Made by a program: the position numbers and the translations under genes | The notes under the pieces: model-generated | Database searches by the model: none | What the model saw: only the letters and a program-made list of their open reading frames with translations | Told to the model about the DNA's origin: nothing | Assembly (NCBI RefSeq): GCF_039812505.1 | Contig: NZ_JBDIAQ010000011.1 | Span: forward strand, 1-47,665 | Direction: 5' to 3' | DNA from: Intrasporangium_A sp039812505 | GTDB lineage: Bacteria > Actinomycetota > Actinomycetes > Actinomycetales > Dermatophilaceae | Length of the DNA: 47,665 nt | Part shown: in pieces, positions 25,781 through 32,183 of the stretch | Layout of the letters: each line of letters opens with the position of its first letter | Numbering within the stretch: the stretch's first letter is position 1

Positions 25781-27186
25781 GCCCTCGCACCCTGGTCGCC
25801 GGGGTGGACAGCTCGACGCAGTCGACCAAGGTGGTCGTGTGCGACGCCGACACGGGGGCCGTGCTGCGCACCTCCGCCGCCCGGCACCCGGAGGGGACCG
25901 AGGTGCACCCGGAGCGCTGGTGGGACGCCTACCGGGCGGCGACCCGCGACGGGCTGCTCGACGGCGTGTCAGCCATCGCCGTCGGCGGCCAGCAGCACGG
26001 CATGGTCGCCCTCGACGAGCAGGACGAGGTCGTGCGGGACGCCCTGCTCTGGAACGACACCCGAAGTGCGGGCGATGCCCGCGACCTGACCGCGGAGCTG
26101 GGCGGGCCCGGGGCCTGGATCGACGCGGTCGGGTCCGTGCTGGTCCCCAGCTTCACCGTCACGAAGCTGCGCTGGCTGGCCCGGCAGGAGCCCGGGAACG
26201 CGGCGCGGGTGGCCCGTGTGGTGCTGCCCCACGACTGGCTGACCGGTCGGATCCTCAAGGACGGCAACGGGTTCACCCGATGGACCACCGACCGTGGCGA
26301 CGCCTCGGGGACCGGGTACTGGTCGGCCGCGACCGACGCCTACCGCAGCGACCTGCTCCGGCTCGCCTTCGGGCGGGACCTGGAGGTGCCCGAGGTGCTC
26401 GCGCCGGCGGCCGCCGCCGGCCACACCTCGGACGGTGTGCTCGTCGGTGCGGGCACCGGCGACAACATGGGGGCGGCGCTCGGCCTGGCCCTGCAGCCGG
26501 GTGACGTCGTGGTCTCGCTCGGCACCAGCGGCACGGTCTTCACCCGGCACGAACGGGCGCTCCGGGACGCGACGGGGTACATCGCCGGGTTCGCCGACGC
26601 CACCGGTCGGCACCTGCCACTGCTGTGCACCCTGAACGCCGCCCGCGTGCTGACCTCCACCGCCGCGATGCTCGGGGTCGGGCTGGACGAGCTGGACCGG
26701 CTGGCTCGCGACGCCGGTCCGGGAGCGGGGGGCCTCACGCTCCTGCCCTACCTGGACGGCGAGCGCACCCCTGACCTGCCCGACGCGACGGGCACTCTGG
26801 GCGGCATCACCCGTGCGAACGCCACCCCCGCCAACCTTGCCAGGGCCGCCGTCGAGGGCATGCTGTGCAACCTCGTCGCGGGAGCGGACGCCTTCCGGGA
26901 CAAGGGAGTCCACGTGGGGCGGGTCCTGCTCATCGGGGGGGCGGCCGCGTCGCAGGCGGTCCGCGAGATCGCCCCGGGGCTGTTCCGGGCCCCGGTGGTC
27001 GTCCCGCACCCGGCCGAGTACGTCGCGCTGGGGATGGCGCGTCAGGCGGCGTGGGCCCTCTCGGGGGCTGGCACGCCTCCCGCCTGGGAGCGGGCGATCG
27101 ACTCCGAGTACGCGGTCCCCGCGCAGGACGGGTCCGCGGTGCTCGAACGCTACAGGGCTCTGCTACGCGCCCTGCACGACCGCTGA
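25777..27186 (+). CDS. xylB: Xylulokinase
   Basis: A 469-residue FGGY-family sugar kinase. The N-terminal ATP-binding motif is VAGVDSSTQSTKVVV. A central GGQQHGMVALDEQ and LWNDTRS region is typical of xylulokinases. The later VSLGTSGTVF and LLIGGAAASQAVREI segments complete the nucleotide-binding site. It phosphorylates D-xylulose to xylulose 5-phosphate, the entry point to the pentose phosphate pathway, which fits a dehydrogenase producing xylulose upstream. It starts at GTG 25777, overlapping the preceding stop, and is the last gene of the polyol operon; a GC-rich palindrome follows 12 bp after the stop. Confidence 0.94.
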   Translation: MSPRTLVAGVDSSTQSTKVVVCDADTGAVLRTSAARHPEGTEVHPERWWDAYRAATRDGLLDGVSAIAVGGQQHGMVALDEQDEVVRDALLWNDTRSAGDARDLTAELGGPGAWIDAVGSVLVPSFTVTKLRWLARQEPGNAARVARVVLPHDWLTGRILKDGNGFTRWTTDRGDASGTGYWSAATDAYRSDLLRLAFGRDLEVPEVLAPAAAAGHTSDGVLVGAGTGDNMGAALGLALQPGDVVVSLGTSGTVFTRHERALRDATGYIAGFADATGRHLPLLCTLNAARVLTSTAAMLGVGLDELDRLARDAGPGAGGLTLLPYLDGERTPDLPDATGTLGGITRANATPANLARAAVEGMLCNLVAGADAFRDKGVHVGRVLLIGGAAASQAVREIAPGLFRAPVVVPHPAEYVALGMARQAAWALSGAGTPPAWERAIDSEYAVPAQDGSAVLERYRALLRALHDR

Positions 27187-27198
27187 GGCCGCTCCCTC

Positions 27199-27214
27199 GC
27201 CGGCGCGCGCCGGC
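27199..27214. terminator. GC-rich palindrome after polyol operon
   Basis: GCCGGCGCGCGCCGGC is a perfect 16-bp palindrome 12 bp after the xylulokinase stop, extended by further CCGGCG/CGCCGG complementarity. There is no T tract, as is usual for actinobacterial terminators. It lies between convergent genes and could serve both. Confidence 0.55.
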
Positions 27215-27267
27215 GCCGGTCAGGCGGTCGTGTCCGGCTCGGGCTCGGTCCGGTAGACGTCGACCGT

Positions 27268-27519
27268 TCAGTCCTTCGCCCGACCGGCGATGGCACCTAC
27301 CGCGGTGACCGCCGGCATGGCAACCACGCCGATCAGGCCTGCCGTCACGAGGATCTCGAGGACTGTGGCGCCCTCCGCGTTCCGGATGGCGATGCGCCGG
27401 ACGTTCCCCTCGCGGATGAGCCCCTTCACCTTCGCGGTCAGTGACTTGCCCTCGACGGTGATCTCGTCATGGGTCTCGCCGTTCTCTGGTCCGTTCGGGG
27501 TGGTCTGCGACTCGGTCGT
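27268..27519 (-). CDS. DUF4342 protein with apparent ACG start
   Basis: An 83-residue protein. The DUF4342 core is clear: EITVEGKSLTAKVKGLIREGNVRRIAIRNAEG, then a hydrophobic stretch (VLEILVTAGLIGVVAMPAVTAVGAIA) and a short basic end. The frame is closed upstream by a TAG at about 27560 and contains no ATG, GTG or TTG before the domain. The codon at the expected start is ACG (27519-27517), preceded by GAGGAGAG at ideal distance and followed by ACC GAG, as in a normal MTES-like start. Either ACG is used as an initiator, or an ATG has mutated and the gene is dying. Standard gene callers would miss it. Function of the family is unknown; one membrane-associated helix is likely. Confidence 0.75.
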   Translation of the reverse strand, partial: TTESQTTPNGPENGETHDEITVEGKSLTAKVKGLIREGNVRRIAIRNAEGATVLEILVTAGLIGVVAMPAVTAVGAIAGRAKD

Positions 27520-27910
27520 GCTCTCTCCTCGATGAGATGCGCGATAGGTCCCCGAACGCTAGCACTGCACACGTATCCGACAGTCTTGTTTCATCGGAAT
27601 CATCCTGTTCCGATGCAGATGCACGATCTCCGCGATATCCGAAACTGTGCCCCACCGGCGCAACACGTGCATTGACCGTAATTCGCTCCAAGACAATTGC
27701 CAGATGATATTCGGCCGGCCCTCAGGTCCGGGGAGGACCATCACCGGATCGACTGTCCGGGTCGTCCTGCCGCCGGGGGGTGGTGAGCGCAGGCCGGGAT
27801 CCGCCGATCCCTCGGACAAGACGTCCGAGGTGGGGGACGTGTGCTGACGCGTCGCGTGCCACGTCGTGCGACGCACAGTGCGCAGACGAAAGGCGAGGAG
27901 GACATTGCAG
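27520..27910. other. 391 bp upstream region between divergent genes
   Basis: I find no gene here. The part from about 27570 to 27710 is clearly poorer in GC than its surroundings and probably contains promoters for the DUF4342 gene (leftward) and the beta-helix gene (rightward). A GGTCCGGGGAGGACC hairpin lies at about 27725-27739. I looked for a c-di-AMP riboswitch, because actinobacterial wall genes often carry one, and did not find a convincing match. Confidence 0.5.
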
Positions 27911-29032
27911 ATGCAACCGTTCAGCAGCAGGCGCCGGGCCCGGCGGGCCACCACACTGGCCACGATGGCCGCGACCATCGGCGCAACCGGACTGGGAATC
28001 GTCGGGACCAGTGCGGCCATGGCCGTCGCAGCACCCAAGTGCTCGCCCGCGGGCGACTCCGGCTTCACTGCCGCCGTCGTCGCGACGTCGGGCCAGCGCA
28101 TCGTCGGACGACGGGTCGACGCCACGGGTTGCGACGTCGGGATCTACGTCGGCCCGGGCACCGAGCACGTCAGGATCAGCCGGGTCCGGGTGACCGGGGC
28201 CAAGGCTGCGGGCATCCTGGCCCAGGACACATCACACGTGACGATCACCCGCTCCCTGGTGACCGGGAACGGGTTCGGCTCCTCCGAGCAGCTGCTACCC
28301 GAGGCCTTCGGGATCAGCCTGTTCGGGGTGTCGGACTCGAGAATCACCGGCAACACGGTCCACGACAACGGCCGCGGCGGGATCGGGGTCATGGACTACG
28401 GTCCGTTCGATCCCGGTCAGCTCGTAACCCACCAGCCGGAGCCCGGGACCGCACCGGTCCCGTCCGACCACGACGTCGTCTCCCGGAACCGGTTGTGGGC
28501 CAACTACAACGGCTGCGCCATCGTGCTGGCGACGTTCAACGTCGGCAACCACATGACGGATGACACGGTCACCCGCAACATCGTTCGCGGGGTCGGGGCC
28601 AACCAGCACGGGGCTGACGTCGGCGGCATCGTCGCGCAGACCAACGGACCCGGCAGCACGGTGAGCGACATCCGGATCAGCCGCAACCATGTGACCGGAT
28701 CCGCCGAGGCGGGCGTCATCGTGCACGCCGCGGCACCCCACTCCCGAACGGTCGACGTGTCGGTGACCGACAACCGGCTCTCGGGCGACAACTGGGCAAA
28801 GGGGGCCGGCCCGCACCCCTCCCAGCCGAACCAGCTGACCGGCGTCGTCGTCGACTCGCTGCTCGAAGGGCCGAACGGCGCTCGGGCGGTCGACACCCTG
28901 GTCGCGCGCAACCGGATCACCGACGAGTTCTACGGCGTGTGGTCGCGGGGGGCGAACGCGCCGACAGTGCGGCACAACCTGATCCACGTCCGGCCAGGGG
29001 GAACTCCGGTCTATCGGGTCCCAGCGCCCTAG
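27911..29032 (+). CDS. Secreted right-handed parallel beta-helix protein
   Basis: A 373-residue secreted protein. A basic N-terminus (SSRRRARRATTL) and a hydrophobic Ala/Gly/Thr stretch to about residue 40 form a signal peptide. The mature part has repeated short strands with N/D-rich turns (VRISRVRVTGAKAAGILAQ, VTITRSLVTGNGFG, SRITGNTVHDNGRGGIGV, SDIRISRNHVTGS), the PbH1/NosD-like pattern of right-handed beta-helices such as polysaccharide lyases and Asn-ladder proteins. The ATG at 27911 follows GAGGAGGA by 10 bases. No catalytic residues of a named enzyme class can be assigned. It lies next to other surface genes and ends before a strong hairpin terminator. Confidence 0.85.
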   Translation: MQPFSSRRRARRATTLATMAATIGATGLGIVGTSAAMAVAAPKCSPAGDSGFTAAVVATSGQRIVGRRVDATGCDVGIYVGPGTEHVRISRVRVTGAKAAGILAQDTSHVTITRSLVTGNGFGSSEQLLPEAFGISLFGVSDSRITGNTVHDNGRGGIGVMDYGPFDPGQLVTHQPEPGTAPVPSDHDVVSRNRLWANYNGCAIVLATFNVGNHMTDDTVTRNIVRGVGANQHGADVGGIVAQTNGPGSTVSDIRISRNHVTGSAEAGVIVHAAAPHSRTVDVSVTDNRLSGDNWAKGAGPHPSQPNQLTGVVVDSLLEGPNGARAVDTLVARNRITDEFYGVWSRGANAPTVRHNLIHVRPGGTPVYRVPAP

Positions 29033-29070
29033 ACAACCCGCTCGTAGCGAATCCACCCGCATCGGTGTGC

Positions 29071-29099
29071 TGAGCGGCATACAAGTGGTATGCCGCTCA
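29071..29099. terminator. Hairpin terminator with GCGGCATAC stem
   Basis: TGAGCGGCATAC (29071-29082) and GTATGCCGCTCA (29088-29099) form a perfect 12-bp stem with a 5-base loop, 39 bp after the beta-helix gene. The stem contains the nonamer GCGGCATAC that recurs through the window. Confidence 0.8.
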
Positions 29100-29174
29100 C
29101 GCCACCGCAGGCGTCCTGTCGACGACATGAGCATAATGTCGAGTGTTCGATCAAACCACGACAGAGGGCGTCAG

Positions 29175-30161
29175 ATGCACCTGACAAGAAGGCTTATCGG
29201 GGCGGCGATTGGGACGGCGGCGGCGTGTGCTGTCACGGTCCCGGCGACCGCGACACCGACCACGGCGACGCAGTCCGGCGTCGCCGGACCCTCGATCGTC
29301 CGGCTGGCGGGCCAGGACAGGTACGAGACCGCCGTCAAGGTGTCGACCTACCTGAACCCGGCACCCGTACCGGACGACGAGGTCACCATCGTCAGCGGCA
29401 CGGCGTGGCCGGACGCGCTGGCTGCCGCGAACCTCTACCAGACCAGCCGCGCGGTGCTGCTCGTGCAGCGGAACCGGGTTCCAGAGGTGACCCTGCGCGA
29501 GATCAAGCGACTCACCCCGCGCCGGATCGTCGTCGTCGGCGGGACCGGGGTGATCGACAGCTCGGTCGTGCGCCTCCTGGACCCCCTCGCACCCGAGGGT
29601 GCGCACCGGATCGCCGGCCGGGACCGCTACAAGACGACAGCAGCAGTGGTGGACAGCGTCTTCTGGGGCGAGGAGATGATGCCCATCTTCCACATGGTCC
29701 TGGCGACCGGGGAGAACTGGCCCGACGCGCTGACCGGGGCCGCGCTGGGGGGGCCGCTCCTGCTGACCAAGCGGGACACGCTTCCCTGGGCGGCCATCTA
29801 CGCTGCCCGCGGCGACAGTGTCATCGGGGTCGGCGGCACGGGTGCGATCAGCAACGACGTCCTGAACAACTACTACCTCGGCAACCGAGACCGGAGCCGG
29901 ATCGGCGGCCCCGACCGGTACGCCACGGCCGCCAAGGTTGCCGTCGCCGACGACCCCGATGTCTCGACGGTCTGGTACGCCTCCGGGGAGAACTACCCGG
30001 ACGCCCTGGCGGCGAGCGGCGTGCGGGCGGTGGTGCTCCTGACCCGAGCCGCGTGCGTACCGCGCGTTACCGACCAGGCCACGCGCGACCTGGCACCAGA
30101 GCGGATCGTCGTCCTCGGCGGTCCCTCGGTCGCCAACACGTCGCGGGTCTGCCGATCCTGA
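29175..30161 (+). CDS. Secreted cell wall-binding repeat (CWB2) protein
   Basis: A 328-residue secreted protein. A signal peptide (MHLTRRLIGAAIG... to about residue 28) is followed by three CWB2-type repeats, each opening with a DRY motif: RLAGQDRYETAVKV, RIAGRDRYKTTAAVV and RIGGPDRYATAAKVA. Each is followed by a WPDAL or YPDAL motif (PDALAAANLY, PDALTGAALGG, PDALAASG) and RIVVVGGTG-like strands. Three tandem CWB2 units form the wall-anchoring module known from Clostridioides S-layer proteins, where they bind anionic polymers. No extra catalytic domain is present, so this is a stand-alone wall-binding protein. The ATG at 29175 has GAGGG upstream. The same triple module ends the amidase at 32184-34358. 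Confidence 0.92.
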   Translation: MHLTRRLIGAAIGTAAACAVTVPATATPTTATQSGVAGPSIVRLAGQDRYETAVKVSTYLNPAPVPDDEVTIVSGTAWPDALAAANLYQTSRAVLLVQRNRVPEVTLREIKRLTPRRIVVVGGTGVIDSSVVRLLDPLAPEGAHRIAGRDRYKTTAAVVDSVFWGEEMMPIFHMVLATGENWPDALTGAALGGPLLLTKRDTLPWAAIYAARGDSVIGVGGTGAISNDVLNNYYLGNRDRSRIGGPDRYATAAKVAVADDPDVSTVWYASGENYPDALAASGVRAVVLLTRAACVPRVTDQATRDLAPERIVVLGGPSVANTSRVCRS

Positions 30162-30225
30162 CCCGAGCGAGCCGCACCCGCGGGACGCCAGCCGCCGGCA
30201 CAGCGCCACAGGCACCGACGCGCAG

Positions 30226-30933
30226 TCACTCCGACGTGAGCCGACCCTCCAGCTCCAGCACCCGCGGGAACAGGATGTTGTTCTCCTTGTGGATGTGCTC
30301 GTGCAGGTCGAGCTCCATCTCCTCGAGGCCCTTGAGCATGGCCCGGTAGGAGTTGCACGCATCCTCCGGGGCCGCGTACCCGCCGGTGAGCGTGCGGATC
30401 TCGCGGAACAGCACCCCGACCGCGTCGTGCTCGGCCCGCAGCTGAGCGACGGGCTCGACGAACGAGCCGAACGCGGTTAGCGCCTGGGCCTTCTCGACCC
30501 TGCTGATCGCCGGGAAGACGACCCGCTCCTCGGTGGTCATGTGCGGGTCCAGGGCGGCAACCGCCTCGGTGTAGGCCGCTCGCACCCGGGCCAGCTCCGG
30601 ATGCCGCCCGCCGTGCACCGTGTGGACCTTCTCGACCAGCGCCTGCAGCCGGGGCATCTCCTCCCACATGTAGGCGTGGTGGGTGTCGACGATGTCGTGC
30701 GCGAGGACCGCGTTCTCCGCGGACACCCCGACCCGCGTCGGGGCCGCGGCCGTGGCGGCCAGCTCGAGCGCCTGCACCACCTCGGCCAACTCCGCGCCGC
30801 CGTCACCGGCCGCTTCCGTCAGGGAGCGCTCCCCGTGACAGCAGTAGTCGATCCCGTACTGCTCGAAGACCCTCGCCCGAGCAGGGTTCTCAGTGACCAG
30901 GTCACCCAACGTGGCGCTCACATCGACAGACAT
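30226..30933 (-). CDS. ric: Iron-sulfur cluster repair di-iron protein (RIC/ScdA)
   Basis: A 235-residue protein that repairs nitrosative or oxidative damage to iron-sulfur clusters. The N-terminal ScdA_N (DUF542) domain has YGIDYCCHGERSL around residue 28. The hemerythrin-like domain supplies the di-iron ligands in HHAYMWEEMPRL, HGGRHPEL, PHMTTEERVVFP, LRAEHDAVG and LHEHIHKENNILFP. The ATG at 30933 begins the conserved MSVDVSATLGDLV and has a G-rich ribosome site. The gene is divergent from bfd-bfr across 141 bp containing an iron box, so the three may share an iron or stress response. Confidence 0.94.
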   Translation of the reverse strand: MSVDVSATLGDLVTENPARARVFEQYGIDYCCHGERSLTEAAGDGGAELAEVVQALELAATAAAPTRVGVSAENAVLAHDIVDTHHAYMWEEMPRLQALVEKVHTVHGGRHPELARVRAAYTEAVAALDPHMTTEERVVFPAISRVEKAQALTAFGSFVEPVAQLRAEHDAVGVLFREIRTLTGGYAAPEDACNSYRAMLKGLEEMELDLHEHIHKENNILFPRVLELEGRLTSE

Positions 30934-31045
30934 GCCCCCCACGATACGTGCTCGTCGCGACCCTTGCGCTGGGGCCGGTCGTCGGGTGGCACCTCCGCTT
31001 CCTCGACGTCGCCGTGCCCAGCCGCTTCTCCGGAAAGCCTCGACA

Positions 31046-31064
31046 ATAGGTAAGCCTAGCCTTA
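31046..31064. promoter_or_regulatory. IdeR/DtxR iron box upstream of bfd-bfr
   Basis: ATAGGTAAGCCTAGCCTTA matches the 19-bp IdeR/DtxR consensus TTAGGTTAGGCTAACCTAA at 14 positions and is itself a near-palindrome. It lies 11 bases before the bfd start, between bfd-bfr and the divergent ric gene. In mycobacteria IdeR activates bacterioferritin under iron sufficiency; the sign of control here cannot be read from sequence. Confidence 0.8.
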
Positions 31065-31074
31065 CTCTGACGAC

Positions 31075-31281
31075 GTGATCATGTGCCATTGCGCCGTCGT
31101 GAACGATGCGTGCGTCAAGGACGCCGTCGACTGCGGCGCCAAGAGCCTGGGGCAGGTCTGCCGGGCCACCGGAGCCGGACGGGACTGCGGGTCGTGCGTG
31201 TTCGCCCTCAAGCGGCTGATCTGCGAGCATGAGCAGGCCAAGCACACCACACTCCTGGAGGTCGAAGGTGCAGCCAGCTAG
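31075..31281 (+). CDS. bfd: Bacterioferritin-associated ferredoxin
   Basis: A 68-residue [2Fe-2S] protein. Cysteines at 4, 6, 38 and 41 reproduce the Bfd cluster pattern (CxC, then CxxC about 31 residues later): MIMCHC near the start and RDCGSC in the middle. Bfd donates electrons to bacterioferritin to release stored iron as Fe(II). The GTG at 31075 gives the family-like MIMC start; the ATG at 31081 is an alternative. The gene overlaps the start of bfr by 14 bp, so the two are coupled, and it lies directly behind an iron box. Confidence 0.9.
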   Translation: MIMCHCAVVNDACVKDAVDCGAKSLGQVCRATGAGRDCGSCVFALKRLICEHEQAKHTTLLEVEGAAS

Positions 31282-31756
31282 CCCACGGATCACCGAGATG
31301 CTCAACGAGGCGCTGACGCTCGAGCTCACGGTCACGAACTCGTACTTCCTGAACGCCCGGATGCTGGACAACTGGGGGTTCGGACGACTCGGCAAGGTCT
31401 TCTACGACCTGTCCATCGACGAGATGCGCGACGCCGACGCCCTGATCCAGCGCATCCTGCTCTTCGACGGACACCCCAACGTCCAGCGCCTCGGCGCGAT
31501 CCAGACCGGGGAGACGCCGGAGGAGATGCTGCAGCTGGCCCTGCAGAGCGAGCTGACCGCCGTCGCCCAGTTCAACGCCGCGGCCAAGGAGTGCCATGAC
31601 CTCGGCGACCACGGCACGGCCAACTTCTTCGAGGACAGCGTCCGCGACGAGGAGACGCACGTCGACTACTTCGAGACCCAGCTCGACGCGGTCCAGCGCC
31701 TCGGCGCGTCGGCCTACCTCGCGCAGCAGATCGACGCGGGCGAAGGCCCCGCCTAG
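31268..31756 (+). CDS. bfr: Bacterioferritin with altered ferroxidase ligand
   Basis: A 162-residue bacterioferritin subunit that stores iron in a 24-mer. Aligned with E. coli Bfr (offset +1), the haem ligand Met is present (M53), as are ferroxidase residues E19, E52, E95, E128 and H131. Ligand His54, however, is replaced by Asp (D55, in SIDEMRDAD). The codon is GAC and the surrounding sequence is clean, so this is not a frame error. Asp can still bind iron but may slow or retune oxidation. The GTG at 31268 is fixed by GGAGG six bases upstream; it overlaps the end of bfd. A perfect 16-bp hairpin terminator follows. Confidence 0.95.
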   Translation: MQPASPRITEMLNEALTLELTVTNSYFLNARMLDNWGFGRLGKVFYDLSIDEMRDADALIQRILLFDGHPNVQRLGAIQTGETPEEMLQLALQSELTAVAQFNAAAKECHDLGDHGTANFFEDSVRDEETHVDYFETQLDAVQRLGASAYLAQQIDAGEGPA

Positions 31757-31778
31757 GTCACGCCCGACACCTGCGCCG

Positions 31779-31816
31779 GCTGGGCGGCATACCAACGATG
31801 TGGTATGCCGCCCAGC
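31779..31816. terminator. Perfect 16-bp hairpin terminator after bfr
   Basis: GCTGGGCGGCATACCA (31779-31794) pairs fully with TGGTATGCCGCCCAGC (31801-31816), with the 6-base loop ACGATG. It lies 22 bp after the bfr stop. The stem again contains GCGGCATAC. Confidence 0.85.
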
Positions 31817-31897
31817 GCGCTCCTGCTCGACGGGGCGCCAGGACGCGCGTGACCGCCCGGCGCGCCCGGGCGCCGGTTCGGCTAGGGTGGGCGTGCC

Positions 31898-31971
31898 GCG
31901 GGCGTAGTTCAGTAGCAGAACAGCCTCCCTCCAGGAGGAAGACGTGAGTGCGATTCTTGCCGCCCGCTCCA
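31898..31971 (+). tRNA. tRNA-Gly (anticodon TCC), unusual elbow and T stem
   Basis: The 74 bases fold into a complete tRNA. Acceptor GCGGGCG pairs with CGCCCGC and the D stem is GTTC/GAAC. Anticodon stem GCCTC/GAGGA has a G-A mismatch at 27-43, and the loop CCTCCAG gives anticodon TCC. The variable loop is AGAC. T stem GTGAG/CTTGC has wobbles at 50-64 and 51-63, and TCCA is encoded at the 3' end. Normal T55 is G (loop TGCGATT) and normal G18 is A (D loop AGTAGCA), so the usual 18-55 contact is replaced, while G19-C56 and G15-C48 remain. The gene precedes a secreted peptidoglycan amidase and has its own terminator. Confidence 0.85.
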
Positions 31972-32009
31972 ACTGACTCCAGCTGACCTCGGCTGAGACC
32001 GATCGACCG

Positions 32010-32039
32010 AAGGTGTCCGGACCACCGTCCGGGCACCTT
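32010..32039 (+). terminator. Hairpin terminator after tRNA-Gly
   Basis: AAGGTGTCCGGAC (32010-32022) pairs with GTCCGGGCACCTT (32027-32039) around a CACC loop, with one G-T wobble, and is followed by TCGTCGT. It is placed 38 bp after the tRNA. Confidence 0.8.
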
Positions 32040-32183
32040 TCGTCGTCTCCAGGGACACCGCAGCAACCCTCGATGAGACGCCCCACGCGCACATTCCGAG
32101 ATTCCATCGGCCTCAACGGGCCAGATGGGGCCGAATGACGCTACCGTGCTTGGTGCCCGTTTCACACCAGTTTGAGGTCTATT

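Noticed and set aside
27520..27910. c-di-AMP (ydaO) riboswitch upstream of the beta-helix gene
   Set aside because: I could find GC-rich hairpins but not the conserved ydaO core sequences.
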